NCBI GenBank assembly: GCA_034429475.1
Contig: DAOUGD010000296.1
Coordinates: 19,204-83,203 of the forward strand
DNA from: JAKQHY01 sp034429475
Lineage (GTDB): Bacteria; Chloroflexota; Anaerolineae; B4-G1; SLSP01
Direction: 5' to 3'
Length of the DNA stretch: 64,000 nucleotides
The notes under the pieces were generated by a model. It saw only the letters and a program-made list of their open reading frames with translations. It was not told the DNA's origin and searched no databases. Positions 15,541-23,704 of this stretch are shown piece by piece (the stretch's first letter is position 1; each line of letters opens with the position of its first letter). A program made the position numbers and the translations under genes.

Positions 15541-15840
15541 ATGAGCGAGCAATGGATTGAGTTAGAGGATCACGACGGCGATTGTTCCTGGCAATGTCCA
15601 ATTTGTAACGGGAATGTGTATACCTGTATCTGTGAGGACTCGCGGCCAGTGCCCAGGGATGCCAGCTATGATAACTTCATCCTTTGCACTGAGTGTGACG
15701 GGGCTGGGGAAGTGTGGTGGGAAGATGACGACGAAGACGGGGTGCGGCCAGATGGAAGGCCCGGGCACGTCGAAGGGCATTATGTGCCCTGTCCAGTGTG
15801 CGCGGGTAAAAAGTGGGTAAATCGGGCCAACTTGGCATAA
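15541..15840 (+). CDS. Cys-rich (zinc finger) acidic protein
   Basis: A 99-residue protein with four cysteine pairs: CPICNGNVYTCIC (residues 19-31), CTECDGAGE (about 49-57) and CPVCAGKKW (about 83-91). The spacing and the CxxCxGxG-like signature resemble DnaJ-type zinc centres. The middle is strongly acidic (WWEDDDEDGV). It has no other domain and no known function. It could be an accessory that binds nucleic acid or protein. Confidence 0.6.
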   Translation: MSEQWIELEDHDGDCSWQCPICNGNVYTCICEDSRPVPRDASYDNFILCTECDGAGEVWWEDDDEDGVRPDGRPGHVEGHYVPCPVCAGKKWVNRANLA

Positions 15841-15898
15841 CCGTGATAGTCGGAGCCTGTTTCACCCCTAAAAATGAGGCGCAACCCCCTCTCGCCAC

Positions 15899-16191
15899 GG
15901 TCGCGCCACAGGGGGAACCCGGTCGCGCCAGGCCTTTTTACCGGTCGCGCCACCAGTCGCGCCAACCGGTCGCGCCTGGGATTTAGGGCATACCTGGTAG
16001 ATTTTACCGGCGCAACAGTTGGCACAATGCCATTGTGCCCGATAGTGCCAGCGGGCCGGGGTATGGTGCCAGGGACAACGAACCATTGTGCCCAGCGGCG
16101 CGCGGGCATTGTGCCCAATAGTGCCAGGGGCATGGTGCCTAGGGGTTTTAGGCATACCTGACAGGGTAATCATGGTAATCATGGTAATCAG
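15899..16191 (+). repeat. triple iteron array, candidate replication or transfer origin
   Basis: The 377-bp gap 15841-16217 has no convincing gene but three repeat families. First, [AG]GTCGCGCC[AT] occurs at 15899, 15921, 15943, 15955 and 15968 (spacings 22, 22, 12 and 13). Second, AT[TAG]GTGCC occurs at 16032, 16042, 16063, 16085, 16108, 16118 and 16132, the first inside the perfect palindrome GGCACAATGCCATTGTGCC (16021-16039). Third, GGTAATCA[TG] occurs three times in tandem (16165-16191). GGCATACCTG flanks the second array at 15987 and 16151. Such iterons mark plasmid origins, centromeres or multi-site operators. Confidence 0.7.
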
Positions 16192-16217
16192 GATTAAGGA
16201 TATAAGGGGGGCTGGCA

Positions 16218-16565
16218 ATGGAGAAGTGTGCTTTATGTGGGGCGATCCTGGTGACGGTGGCGGCGGGGATCGGGGCGGTGACGTATTGCGGTCGTTGTGG
16301 GATTGAAGATCCGCCCAGCCTCCCCGCTTATGATCGGCGCGTGACGTATATGAGCGCCGACGGGCGTTTCAGATATGACTTTTGGCCGGAAATTGGCGTC
16401 GGCTGGTCTCGCTACGATCACCAGGACGGCGATCTGCAATGCGTGAAAGAGAATGATTTGCCCTTTGACCTGCTGCCCCTGGATGAATGGCAGAAACAGC
16501 AGCGGGAAGCGGAATGGGTCAAAGGGCGGTATGGTGCGGTGGCGCAGCTCAGTTTGGCGCTGTGA
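16218..16565 (+). CDS. zinc-ribbon protein
   Basis: A 115-residue protein. Residues 4-28 carry two CxxC knuckles (CALCGA and YCGRCGIE), a rubredoxin-like or ribbon zinc site. The rest (VTYMSADGRFRYDFWPEIG onward) is a beta-rich domain with an acidic C-terminal helix. It is not recognised. It starts right after the iteron array, with GGGGGG upstream, so it could be regulated by a protein bound there. Confidence 0.55.
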   Translation: MEKCALCGAILVTVAAGIGAVTYCGRCGIEDPPSLPAYDRRVTYMSADGRFRYDFWPEIGVGWSRYDHQDGDLQCVKENDLPFDLLPLDEWQKQQREAEWVKGRYGAVAQLSLAL

Positions 16566-16647
16566 ACGTGGGGTGGCCCAGGACGGTGTGTAGAACATTT
16601 GTGCTGGTTGCAAAACACGGCAGGACAAACAGCCCCGATGATCGAGT

Positions 16648-16758
16648 ATGAGCCGCCTCAGTGATTACGCGCGTAATCGCCTGCTCAGGCAGTCCCTGGG
16701 GCGGGTACAGGGCAAAAGATACGCGAAATTCCACGCAAATTCCCTGCAAATTCAGTGA
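16648..16758 (+). CDS. possible 36-residue peptide containing the SDYARN palindrome
   Basis: ATG 16648 to TGA 16756 encodes MSRLSDYARNRLLRQSLGR and a basic tail. It is listed because its start shares the peptide SDYARN, and the DNA palindrome GATTACGCGCGTAATC, with the gene at 23785. It may be a truncated relic of a once longer protein, or just a palindrome with an open frame. The 337-bp gap 16566-16902 holds nothing else coding. Confidence 0.25.
   Translation: MSRLSDYARNRLLRQSLGRVQGKRYAKFHANSLQIQ
16663..16678. promoter_or_regulatory. 16-bp perfect palindrome, copy 1
   Basis: GATTACGCGCGTAATC is a perfect palindrome. Copies are at 23791-23806 (perfect) and 23703-23718 (one mismatch), all within the element. 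This is the kind of site bound by a dimeric regulator. Here it lies about 270 bp upstream of a recombinase gene. Confidence 0.6.
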
Positions 16759-16784
16759 AAATACCCTATGACGGGTTTTGCAGA

Positions 16785-16891
16785 GTATACTTAAAACGTA
16801 TACACGGTATGTAATGAGTGAGCAAAAGCTCTTAAGAAGATAGAACAATTGTACTAATCGCGTTTTTCAGGTGTATACTTTATTTCGTATA
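16785..16891 (+). promoter_or_regulatory. repeated operator/promoter motif before recombinase 2
   Basis: GTATACTTAAAACGTATAC (16785-16803) and GTATACTTTATTTCGTATA (16873-16891) are 88 bp apart and share GTATACTT-N5-CGTATA. TATACT within each can serve as a -10 box, with TTGTAC (16849-16854) a possible -35 of the second at a long 19-bp spacing. The repeats flank the promoter of the recombinase at 16930 and probably bind its regulator. Confidence 0.55.
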
Positions 16892-16929
16892 ACGGGCAGA
16901 ATATGAAACAACGTTCTAAAGGGGGAAAA

Positions 16930-18033
16930 ATGATGGTAGAAACCGACTTGAGGCAGACAAAACAGCGAGAAGTAGCGGCTCCCGCCGTGGTTTTGCACCG
17001 CGCCGCCGGTGAGAACGTGGCTCTGTTCGTGCCGGCCGACGCCGCCGGCGTGGTACGACAGCGCCTGACACGCTTCGAAGCCTGGTTGGAGGGCAGCGGC
17101 GGCCATCTATACGCGCCCGATCTGGCGGCCTGGCGGGATGCGCTCTTGGCCGAGGGGATCGCGCCGACGTCGGCGCGCGCGTACCTGGCGACGGTGCGCA
17201 GCCGTTACCGGGAATTGCTGCGCGGGGAGGCGCTGCGCGCGGGGTTGTATGACCACGCCGGGGCGACGTTGGCGGGCATCGGCGCCGAAGACTCACCGGC
17301 CAACCGGTATGCCCTTGTGAGCGAAGCTCTGACGCGCTTACACAACGTATTGGAGCCGGAAGCGGCGCCGGTGAAAGAGGTCGTCCACCAGGATCGGCCC
17401 GACGCAGCGCAGGTACGCTTGAGCAAAGACCAGGCCGAGGCGCTGCTGACCGCTCCAGGCGTCGAAACGTTGACCGGGTTGCGTGATACGGCGCTCCTCG
17501 CCGTCTTGCTATGCACGGGGATCCGGGAGGGGGAAGCGGCGGCACTGGCCGTGGGCGATTTGCGGCAACGGGTCAATGGTGAGCTGGGGCTGTTGGTGAG
17601 AGAGGGCAAAGGCGGCAAGACGCGCTTTGTCCCCTACGGCGCGCTCTCCTGGGCACTGGTAGTGGTGGATGCATGGCTGAAGGCCGCGCGCATCACCCGC
17701 GGGCCGGTCTTCCGGGGCGTGCGCAAGGGCGACCGCGTCCAGGTCAGAGGGTTGACTACGCGCGCGATCCAGCAGATTCTGGCGCGTTACCCGGTGGTCA
17801 TCGAGGGCGAGCGGCGCGCCGTCCATCCGCACGATTTGCGCCGCACATACGCCGCGCGGCAGTATGCGGCGGGAATGGATTTGAACGCGCTCCGGTTGAA
17901 TCTGGGGCACGCCGACGTCAAGACGACGTTGGGTTACATCGGGCAAATGGACATCGAGACGCGCCGGGGGCAGGCCGTCTATGCGTTTGATTTGCGCCGG
18001 CTGGACACAGTAGGGCAGTTGACGCTGTTGTAA
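16930..18033 (+). CDS. tyrosine recombinase (element copy 2, XerC/D-like)
   Basis: A 367-residue recombinase. The N-terminal core-binding domain is at about residues 40-120. The catalytic residues are Arg in CTGIREGEAAAL, Lys in EGKGGKTRFVP, His-x-x-Arg in HPHDLRRTYAA, His in LGHADVKTT and Tyr in LGYIG, all present. I chose ATG 16930 because AAAGGGGG stands five bases before it; an ATG 27 bases upstream lacks an RBS. It resembles Xer-type resolvases more than the integrase at 25066. Dimer resolution of the replicating circle is a plausible role. Confidence 0.85.
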   Translation: MMVETDLRQTKQREVAAPAVVLHRAAGENVALFVPADAAGVVRQRLTRFEAWLEGSGGHLYAPDLAAWRDALLAEGIAPTSARAYLATVRSRYRELLRGEALRAGLYDHAGATLAGIGAEDSPANRYALVSEALTRLHNVLEPEAAPVKEVVHQDRPDAAQVRLSKDQAEALLTAPGVETLTGLRDTALLAVLLCTGIREGEAAALAVGDLRQRVNGELGLLVREGKGGKTRFVPYGALSWALVVVDAWLKAARITRGPVFRGVRKGDRVQVRGLTTRAIQQILARYPVVIEGERRAVHPHDLRRTYAARQYAAGMDLNALRLNLGHADVKTTLGYIGQMDIETRRGQAVYAFDLRRLDTVGQLTLL

Positions 18034-18103
18034 TGGCCGGGGCTTGAGGGTAGTTTGAGAGGGCAAGTCGTCAGAATATTACATCAGGAGTGAGGGCAGC
18101 GGG

Positions 18104-19192
18104 ATGACAGAGCAAAATACAACAGAACAGAGCAAAACAAAGCAAGACAGGGTAAGAAACTTATTGAGGTGGATCACCTTCCCCTTCCGATGGTTGTTGA
18201 ATCAAGTAGATATGGAAGGGTTTACTGATTGGACGCGAGGTTATGATGTGCCCTTCCGGTGGCGTTGGGCGATATTCTGGGGGATCTTAATACTTTCAGG
18301 AAGTGTACCGGCAATAGAGGCGGCAATCCTTTCAAATCACTGGGGGGTATTGGTTCAGCTGGTTATGTGGCCGCTGATGGCGGTTTACCAGGTTTATCGG
18401 GGTCGGAAACAGGCGGTGATATTGCGAGAGCGAGTAGGAATATTGCGAGAGCGGGCTGAAATGTGGCAAGAGCAGGCTAATAGTGCAACGCAGGTGGCTG
18501 AAGGGGGGATGGCTCTTATTGAGGAAGCACAAGGCAAATTAGATGAGTCAGTTGTCTATACTCAGTTATTAGGAAGCGCATTAGAAAAGGCGTTGTCCAT
18601 TAACGACGAAATTATGGTAGACAAGCGGCAGTTACTTTCCCTGCTCAAACATGCCACCGAAGGCATCGGGGATGTAGTTAAAGAGCTGCTCGCATTTGAG
18701 GCTGATGGGAGAATAAGTGATTCTCAACTTTCTACATTTGCCGCCGATGTCAGCGCCTTGCTGAAACTACATACCGTAGACGACTTGATAGAAATTGCAG
18801 AGCAGTTCCATGCAGACAAGTTGAAGGCTGAGGAAGACAGGCTGAAGGCTATTTATATGATAGAGCTGGGGGCTCAGCAAATGGAATCTATGCAGGCGGA
18901 AATAGTCCAATTGAAGGAAGTTAAAAAGCTGAGAAGTGACCCATCCTCGTCTTTTGATCCAAAGCGCATAGGAGATGAATTACAAAAAGGACGCAACCAG
19001 AAAATACTCCAGCTATTGTGTGAAGGCCTAAGTAATCCGGAGATAGCAGAACGTCTGGGAATTTCAGAGGGAACAGTCAAGAATCGGGTATCGGATTTGT
19101 ATGATATTTTTGAAGTTTCGTTCTCTTTGGGGACAATCAAACGACGGGAAAAGTTATGTGAAGCGGCGCAAGCGTGGCTGAAAAAGTCATAA
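18104..19192 (+). CDS. membrane-anchored LuxR-type regulator
   Basis: A 362-residue protein with unusual order. A basic N-terminus is followed by two membrane segments (about residues 52-71, FRWRWAIFWGILILSGSVP, and 77-96). A long coiled-coil region follows (about 98-290; RERVGILRERAEMWQEQA, ADKLKAEEDRLKAIYMIE). Residues 304-345 form a LuxR/GerE helix-turn-helix (NQKILQLLCEGLSNPEIAER and LGISEGTVKNRV). DNA binding would thus be at the membrane. Base composition is clearly more AT-rich than neighbouring genes, suggesting separate acquisition. Its target is unknown. A terminator follows. Confidence 0.75.
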   Translation: MTEQNTTEQSKTKQDRVRNLLRWITFPFRWLLNQVDMEGFTDWTRGYDVPFRWRWAIFWGILILSGSVPAIEAAILSNHWGVLVQLVMWPLMAVYQVYRGRKQAVILRERVGILRERAEMWQEQANSATQVAEGGMALIEEAQGKLDESVVYTQLLGSALEKALSINDEIMVDKRQLLSLLKHATEGIGDVVKELLAFEADGRISDSQLSTFAADVSALLKLHTVDDLIEIAEQFHADKLKAEEDRLKAIYMIELGAQQMESMQAEIVQLKEVKKLRSDPSSSFDPKRIGDELQKGRNQKILQLLCEGLSNPEIAERLGISEGTVKNRVSDLYDIFEVSFSLGTIKRREKLCEAAQAWLKKS

Positions 19193-19203
19193 AGTCACTT
19201 TTT

Positions 19204-19243
19204 AAAAAGTCACGTGACTAAGTGACTGACAGGGTGACTTTTT
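19204..19243 (+). terminator. terminator with GTGAC repeats
   Basis: AAAAAGTCAC (19204-19213) pairs with GTGACTTTTT (19234-19243). The loop contains GTGACTAAGTGACTGACAGG, itself a string of GTGACT/AGTCAC units. A further AAAGTCACTTTTT lies just upstream at 19191-19203. It ends the LuxR-type gene; the repeated units might also be protein sites. Confidence 0.75.
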
Positions 19244-19284
19244 CTTGATAATTTAACAACTATCCGACGGGATGGAGGGTGTAA

Positions 19285-19479
19285 ATGGCTAAACCGAAAG
19301 TAGTTCCGATCAGTGTTGCTGTCTCGCCTGACCTGGCACGTAAGGCGCGTATCCAGGCAGCGCGGGAGGGTAAGTCACGGAGTTTGTGGGTACGGGAAGT
19401 GTTAGAGAAGGCCCTGGCCGATATCCATACTGATGGGGATGACGGTCGGCACAGACACTCGGAGGTGAGAGATGTTTGA
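19285..19479 (+). CDS. ribbon-helix-helix protein (CopG/Arc-like)
   Basis: A 64-residue protein. Residues 5-45 (VVPISVAVSPDLARKARIQ, AAREGKSRSLWVREVLEKAL) match the strand-helix-helix fold of CopG/Arc/MetJ DNA-binding proteins. A short acidic/His tail follows. GGAGGG precedes the ATG. It heads the run leading to the prim-pol gene, so copy-number or transcription control of replication, as for CopG in plasmids, is a reasonable inference. Confidence 0.7.
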   Translation: MAKPKVVPISVAVSPDLARKARIQAAREGKSRSLWVREVLEKALADIHTDGDDGRHRHSEVRDV

Positions 19480-19735
19480 ACCTACAAAAAGCGAAGCCGC
19501 CCCGGGGCAGGGGCGGCGCGGTAACGAAACTTCACCAGCGGGCAGCGGGCTTGGTTTCTACCCTCATTATACCCGCTTTGTGGCCCGCCTGCAATCCCCA
19601 TTTTTGGCCGGTGGGTATGTTGTCCGGGATGGGTTGTTACTGATGGCCGAGGGACTGGGCAGGATCATTCGTTGGTTGGCTGACCGCGCCGAGCAACTAG
19701 ACCGGGCGCTGTATTTGTGGAGTATCGGGTTATGA
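19472..19735 (+). CDS. hypothetical protein
   Basis: An 87-residue protein. The N-terminal 30 residues are Gly/Ser-rich. The remainder is helical (YTRFVARLQSPFLAGGYVV; LGRIIRWLADRAEQLDRAL). It is not recognised. It overlaps the gene before it (8 bases) and its stop overlaps the primase start (ATGA), so the three are translationally coupled. Confidence 0.5.
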   Translation: MFEPTKSEAAPGQGRRGNETSPAGSGLGFYPHYTRFVARLQSPFLAGGYVVRDGLLLMAEGLGRIIRWLADRAEQLDRALYLWSIGL

Positions 19736-22239
19736 CCGGCGATAGTGTCATGCTCCGTTGGGCGCTGCATTATGAGCGGGAAGAGATAGGCGTATTGCCC
19801 ATCGTCGAAGGCGAAAAGAGGCCCGCTCTTCCCAGTTGGGACCGCTACAAAAAACACCGTCCCCCCGTGACCGACTTGCAGACGTGGTTTGCCGGAAAAG
19901 ATGATGGCGCGCTGGGGGTCATCACCGGCGCGGTTTCCAATAACCTGGTTATCCTGGATTTCGATGGTGACGGCTGGGAGCGCGCGTTGGAAGACGTTTT
20001 GCACGTCTTTCCCGATTTGCGCCGGTCGCGGCAGGTGATAACCGGCAGTGGGCGGGTACATCTCTGGCTACGATGCCTCGAACTGAACGATGAGGATGGA
20101 CAACCACTCACCCGCCGTACCTTCAAGCGTCCCGATCTGGGGCAAGATACGGCCATCGAGCTACGCGCCAATGGCCATCAAACCCTCGCCCCGCCCTCAT
20201 TACACCCCAGCGGCGGACGCTATGCCTTCCAGGATGATACAGCCATCATTGTGACTCTGCCCAACGCGCTGATGTTGTTAGCCTGGTTGGAAAGTTGGGA
20301 ACGCAAAGGGCAGGTTGTACCTCGTGAGTATCGCCCGGCCGCGCCGTTGGATGCTGCCGGGGCACGCCCAGGGGATGACTACAGCGCGCGTGGCGATGTG
20401 TTGCCCCTGTTGACCGTCGCCGGCTGGCAGGTGGTCAAGCAGCGCGGCGACGTTACCGACCTACGCCGGCCGGGGAAGGATCGCGGGGTGAGCGCAACCT
20501 GGAATTATTACCCTCGGAAGCTGTTTGTCTTCACGACCAATGGCGCACCCTTCGAGCCGGATCACTGTTATGATGGATTTGCCGTGTATGCGCTCTTGGA
20601 GCATCACGGCGACTTCGGAGCGGCGGCGCGGGAATTGGCACGGCAAGGGTATGGGGCAAGCAACGGCAACGGGCACCACCCGCCGACGGCGCCGGCATCA
20701 CAGCCGGCGACAAATGAGGCGGCTGAAGATGATGTAGCCCACCCCACCGGCGCCGGTGAAGGTCTTCCTGCCAGCGACGCGGTCAGTCCCATAGCGAGTG
20801 CGTTAGATTTGTCTCTGGCCCCCGATTTGCCCGATTATGCGCGCTTGACGCCGGCACAAGAAGCCGAGGCCCGTAAGACTGGCAGTTGGTTGGATATGTA
20901 CGTTAAATTTGCCGGGGAAGCCAGCCCTATGACACCGGCAGCGTTCCACATTGCGGCCGGCATCTTCCTGGGGGGCCTGGCGATTGCGCGGCGACTCTAC
21001 CTGGCTGTAAGTGTAAACGAGAATGCCATTTACCCCAACCTGTTTATGCTCTATCTCGGCACCAGCACGACCCAACGGAAAAGCACAGCCTTACGGGTGG
21101 TCACGGGGACGGCGAAGGCAGCGGGGTTACAGCACTTACTACTGGCTGACCAGCAAACCCCGGAAGCCCTCGCCGTGGATTTGACGAGCCGCGTTCCCTT
21201 CACCTATGAGAACTGGCAGGGAACAGTACAAGAGCGCTGGTTGCGGGAGCGCGCTTTTGCGGCTCAGCGGGGATGGCTACTGGAAGAAGCCGCGAAATTG
21301 TTGGATAGCTTCAACCGAGATTTTACGGCCGGTTTACTGCCGATGGTTCTGGCGCTGTATGACTGCCCGCCGGAAGCTATGACGCGCAATACTCTTTCCC
21401 GTGGGCGAGAACTGGTAGAAAAGCCCTATCTCAACATCTTTGGAGTGACCACCTATGGCGATATGGCCGAGCATCTGGAGAAGCGCCGGCTGTGGTCTAA
21501 CGGTTTCTTTGCGCGTTTCGCGCTGGTGGGAAGTGATGACGTGGGAACGTGGCGTTTCTGGCCTGAGCCGAAAGAATATCCCGCCGAGCTGCTCCAGGGT
21601 CTGCGTCGGGTGGCGACGCAGCTACTGCCGACGCCGACCGCCTACATTAACGAGGTGGAAATCCTCAGCAACAACGGCGAGCCGCCACGTAAGGTCAAAG
21701 AGGTGGAGATCACGCCTCCCCTGGTAGCCTCGAAAGTGCATTTGGAGCGCGGGGGGGAAGCCTGGCAAGCATGGGAACGCTATGCCCAAGCCACCAGCTT
21801 CGATATGCTGAACGCTGACCTGGTGAGTGATGACTTCAAGCCCAGCTATGGCCGTTTTGGGACAATGCTGATTAAGATTGCCATCATCCTGGCGGCTTTT
21901 GATACGCAGGCGCTGCCGGTGACTTTGGAGCCGCGCCACATTTACCGGGCGCAGCAAATTGTGGAACTGTGGCGTGCCAATTTACATGAGGTCTTCGGGA
22001 AGATGCGCAGCCTCAAGGATAGTGAGGACTATACCAGCGCAGTGAAGATCGTGCTGGCCAAAGCCGGCCGGGGCTGGGTCGCCCGTCGTGACCTGCTACG
22101 TGCGCTCAAAACGCGGTGGTCGGAACTGGAACCGATCATCAAAGACTTACTGGAAAGCGGCGAGATTGAACAACAGGAAGCGAAGAACGAACGCGGGCCG
22201 GCGACGTGTCAATATCGCCTGGCAACGACGGGGCAGTGA
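19732..22239 (+). CDS. prim-pol / DUF3987 replication protein
   Basis: An 835-residue protein, the likely replication initiator. Residues 1-190 form a bifunctional primase-polymerase domain: GVLPIVEGEKRPALPSW, the catalytic DFDGD with Asp76 and Asp78, and SGRVHLWLR with His110. Residues about 370-780 match DUF3987, a primase-helicase-like ATPase region. Its P-loop-like segment YLGTSTTQRKSTALRV departs from a standard Walker A. Residues 790-835 form a winged-helix-like end. Start ATG 19732 overlaps the preceding stop. Prim-pol proteins of this design replicate AICEs and plasmids. Iteron-like repeats follow the gene directly. Confidence 0.8.
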   Translation: MTGDSVMLRWALHYEREEIGVLPIVEGEKRPALPSWDRYKKHRPPVTDLQTWFAGKDDGALGVITGAVSNNLVILDFDGDGWERALEDVLHVFPDLRRSRQVITGSGRVHLWLRCLELNDEDGQPLTRRTFKRPDLGQDTAIELRANGHQTLAPPSLHPSGGRYAFQDDTAIIVTLPNALMLLAWLESWERKGQVVPREYRPAAPLDAAGARPGDDYSARGDVLPLLTVAGWQVVKQRGDVTDLRRPGKDRGVSATWNYYPRKLFVFTTNGAPFEPDHCYDGFAVYALLEHHGDFGAAARELARQGYGASNGNGHHPPTAPASQPATNEAAEDDVAHPTGAGEGLPASDAVSPIASALDLSLAPDLPDYARLTPAQEAEARKTGSWLDMYVKFAGEASPMTPAAFHIAAGIFLGGLAIARRLYLAVSVNENAIYPNLFMLYLGTSTTQRKSTALRVVTGTAKAAGLQHLLLADQQTPEALAVDLTSRVPFTYENWQGTVQERWLRERAFAAQRGWLLEEAAKLLDSFNRDFTAGLLPMVLALYDCPPEAMTRNTLSRGRELVEKPYLNIFGVTTYGDMAEHLEKRRLWSNGFFARFALVGSDDVGTWRFWPEPKEYPAELLQGLRRVATQLLPTPTAYINEVEILSNNGEPPRKVKEVEITPPLVASKVHLERGGEAWQAWERYAQATSFDMLNADLVSDDFKPSYGRFGTMLIKIAIILAAFDTQALPVTLEPRHIYRAQQIVELWRANLHEVFGKMRSLKDSEDYTSAVKIVLAKAGRGWVARRDLLRALKTRWSELEPIIKDLLESGEIEQQEAKNERGPATCQYRLATTGQ

Positions 22240-22249
22240 GGGGGTATGG

Positions 22250-22407
22250 ATACTGTCACCAACTATGAATTTCTGGTAGACAGTATTACTGTCTACCAGA
22301 AATTAAAAAATCTAGACAAGAAGACAGTTGACAGTAGGGACAGTATTACTGTCATACTGTCATACTGTCACCAAAGCCTTTTTCCGGTGTTTCTTGGTAG
22401 ACAGTAT
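22250..22407. repeat. palindrome and GACAGTAT iteron cluster after the primase gene
   Basis: The 194-bp gap holds a perfect palindrome at 22268-22304 (two 18-base arms around one T; centre GACAGTATTACTGTC). A second copy of the centre palindrome is at 22339-22353. More single GACAGTAT/ATACTGTC units are at 22250, 22354, 22362 and 22400, with partial ones at 22323-22336. TGGTAGACAGTAT recurs at 22274 and 22396. This is an origin- or operator-like array. An open frame across it (22246-22437) looks like chance. Confidence 0.7.
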
Positions 22408-22433
22408 GCCTTCAATGGGGGCGAAGCGAGAGC

Positions 22434-22793
22434 ATGACAGAGCGCCGGGGGAAATACAACGCGACGCCGGCGACGGTGGCCGGGGTCCGCTTCGATAGCC
22501 AGGCCGAGGCGCGGCGGTATACCGAGCTGTTGCTGCTGGCCCGCGCCGGCGCAATCGCCGACCTGGTGATTCACCCCAGGTATGAATTGCAAGCAGCCTT
22601 CACCGATGCCGCCGGCCAACGCTGGCCCGCGATCCATTACGTCGCCGACTTCGGTTATACCCAAGCCGGCGCGGGTATCGTCGAAGACGTGAAGGGGCAC
22701 GCCACGGCGGTTTTTCGACTCAAGCAGAAGTTGTTCCTGTATCAGTATCCTGATCTAACGTTGCGCGTGATTGCCGCGCGCGAAGTGAGGTGA
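22434..22793 (+). CDS. DUF1064 family nuclease-like protein
   Basis: A 119-residue protein matching DUF1064: GKYNATPATVAGVRFDSQAE, EARRYTELLLLARAGAI, then IHPRYELQ, IHYVADFGY and VEDVKGH...KQKLFLYQYPDL. The Asp in ADF and the Glu-Asp-Val-Lys segment resemble a PD-(D/E)xK nuclease core. Phage members are thought to act in DNA recombination or as resolvases (family knowledge; activity not certain). It lies next to a RecA-fold ATPase, forming a recombination or replication module. Confidence 0.8.
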   Translation: MTERRGKYNATPATVAGVRFDSQAEARRYTELLLLARAGAIADLVIHPRYELQAAFTDAAGQRWPAIHYVADFGYTQAGAGIVEDVKGHATAVFRLKQKLFLYQYPDLTLRVIAAREVR

Positions 22794-22795
22794 CT

Positions 22796-23704
22796 ATGGC
22801 TTTTAAGAAGATGGAAACGACGCCCTATCCCCCGCGCTTGTGGGCGCTGGTGGGACGAGCGGGAACGGGGAAGTCTACGTTTTCGGCGCGGATGCGTGCC
22901 CCCAAGGTGGTGATTGACGCGGATCAACGCTACCGGGAAGTCTTGGGTCTGGCCGGTGAGGTTTACCAGTTGAGTGACGTCGCCGCCGACAACGGCGATC
23001 CGGAGCGGATCGCCGCGCTGTTGGCCGAGAATATGCCTGGCACGCAGGTGGGAACCATCGTGGTGGACTCGCTGACGACGATCATTGCCCCCCGCATCAC
23101 CCAGGCCGTGATAGATAATGACGCCGGCCGCAATACCAACCGGATGGCCGCGTTCAAAGACAAGGCCTTGGCGATGCGGTTGCTACAAGACTCGGTCAGC
23201 AAGTGGGGCTGTGATACGCTCTGGATTTATCACCTGCAAGATGGCCGGGACGCCCAGGCAAACGCGCAAACGACGGCGACGGTGAGCAAAACGGAACTGG
23301 CCCGGCTGCTACGCTCTATCAACCTGCAATTGGAAGTAGTCCAGGATGGCGCGCGGCGCGGGGTGAAGGTGACGTGGGCGCGCCGCGGGCGGTCGGGGAT
23401 GACGCTCTGGGATGCCTCCGGGAGCTGGGTCGGTATGCCGGAAGCGATAGAGAAGGCGGTATACGATGGCCTGAGCCAGGCAGATCAAGACGTCATCGAG
23501 GGCAGCGCGCCGGCGACGTTTCCCAACCCGGAGACGGCCATTGCCTGGGGACTGGAGCAAGGCGCGTTTCAAGCCCTCCAACACTCACGCAACGCTTATG
23601 AGAAGCTGAAGCGGGAAAAGAATCCGGCGACAGCGGCGGAAATGCGCGATCTGTGGGTGGAAGAGGTCCGGCGGCGACTGAGTGAGGGGGCAGGCAGTGA
23701 GTGA
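22796..23704 (+). CDS. RecA-fold ATPase (AAA_24/Sak4-like)
   Basis: A 302-residue ATPase. Walker A is VGRAGTGKSTFS (about residues 20-31). Walker B is GTIVVDSLT (about 82-90). A KTELARLLRSINLQLEVVQD segment follows. This pattern fits phage AAA_24/Sak4-type single-strand annealing or recombinase accessory ATPases. A GTG six bases upstream (22790) is an alternative start; ATG 22796 follows AGTGAGGTG. It is probably cotranscribed with the DUF1064 gene (overlap or short spacing). Confidence 0.75.
   Translation: MAFKKMETTPYPPRLWALVGRAGTGKSTFSARMRAPKVVIDADQRYREVLGLAGEVYQLSDVAADNGDPERIAALLAENMPGTQVGTIVVDSLTTIIAPRITQAVIDNDAGRNTNRMAAFKDKALAMRLLQDSVSKWGCDTLWIYHLQDGRDAQANAQTTATVSKTELARLLRSINLQLEVVQDGARRGVKVTWARRGRSGMTLWDASGSWVGMPEAIEKAVYDGLSQADQDVIEGSAPATFPNPETAIAWGLEQGAFQALQHSRNAYEKLKREKNPATAAEMRDLWVEEVRRRLSEGAGSE

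Noticed and set aside
15874..16161. Open frame of 95 codons across the iteron array
   Set aside because: Translation is low-complexity and follows the iterons; no start signal.
22246..22437. Open frame of 63 codons over the palindrome cluster after the primase gene
   Set aside because: It is composed of the repeats themselves (VDSITV recurring) and has no RBS; the DNA repeats explain it.
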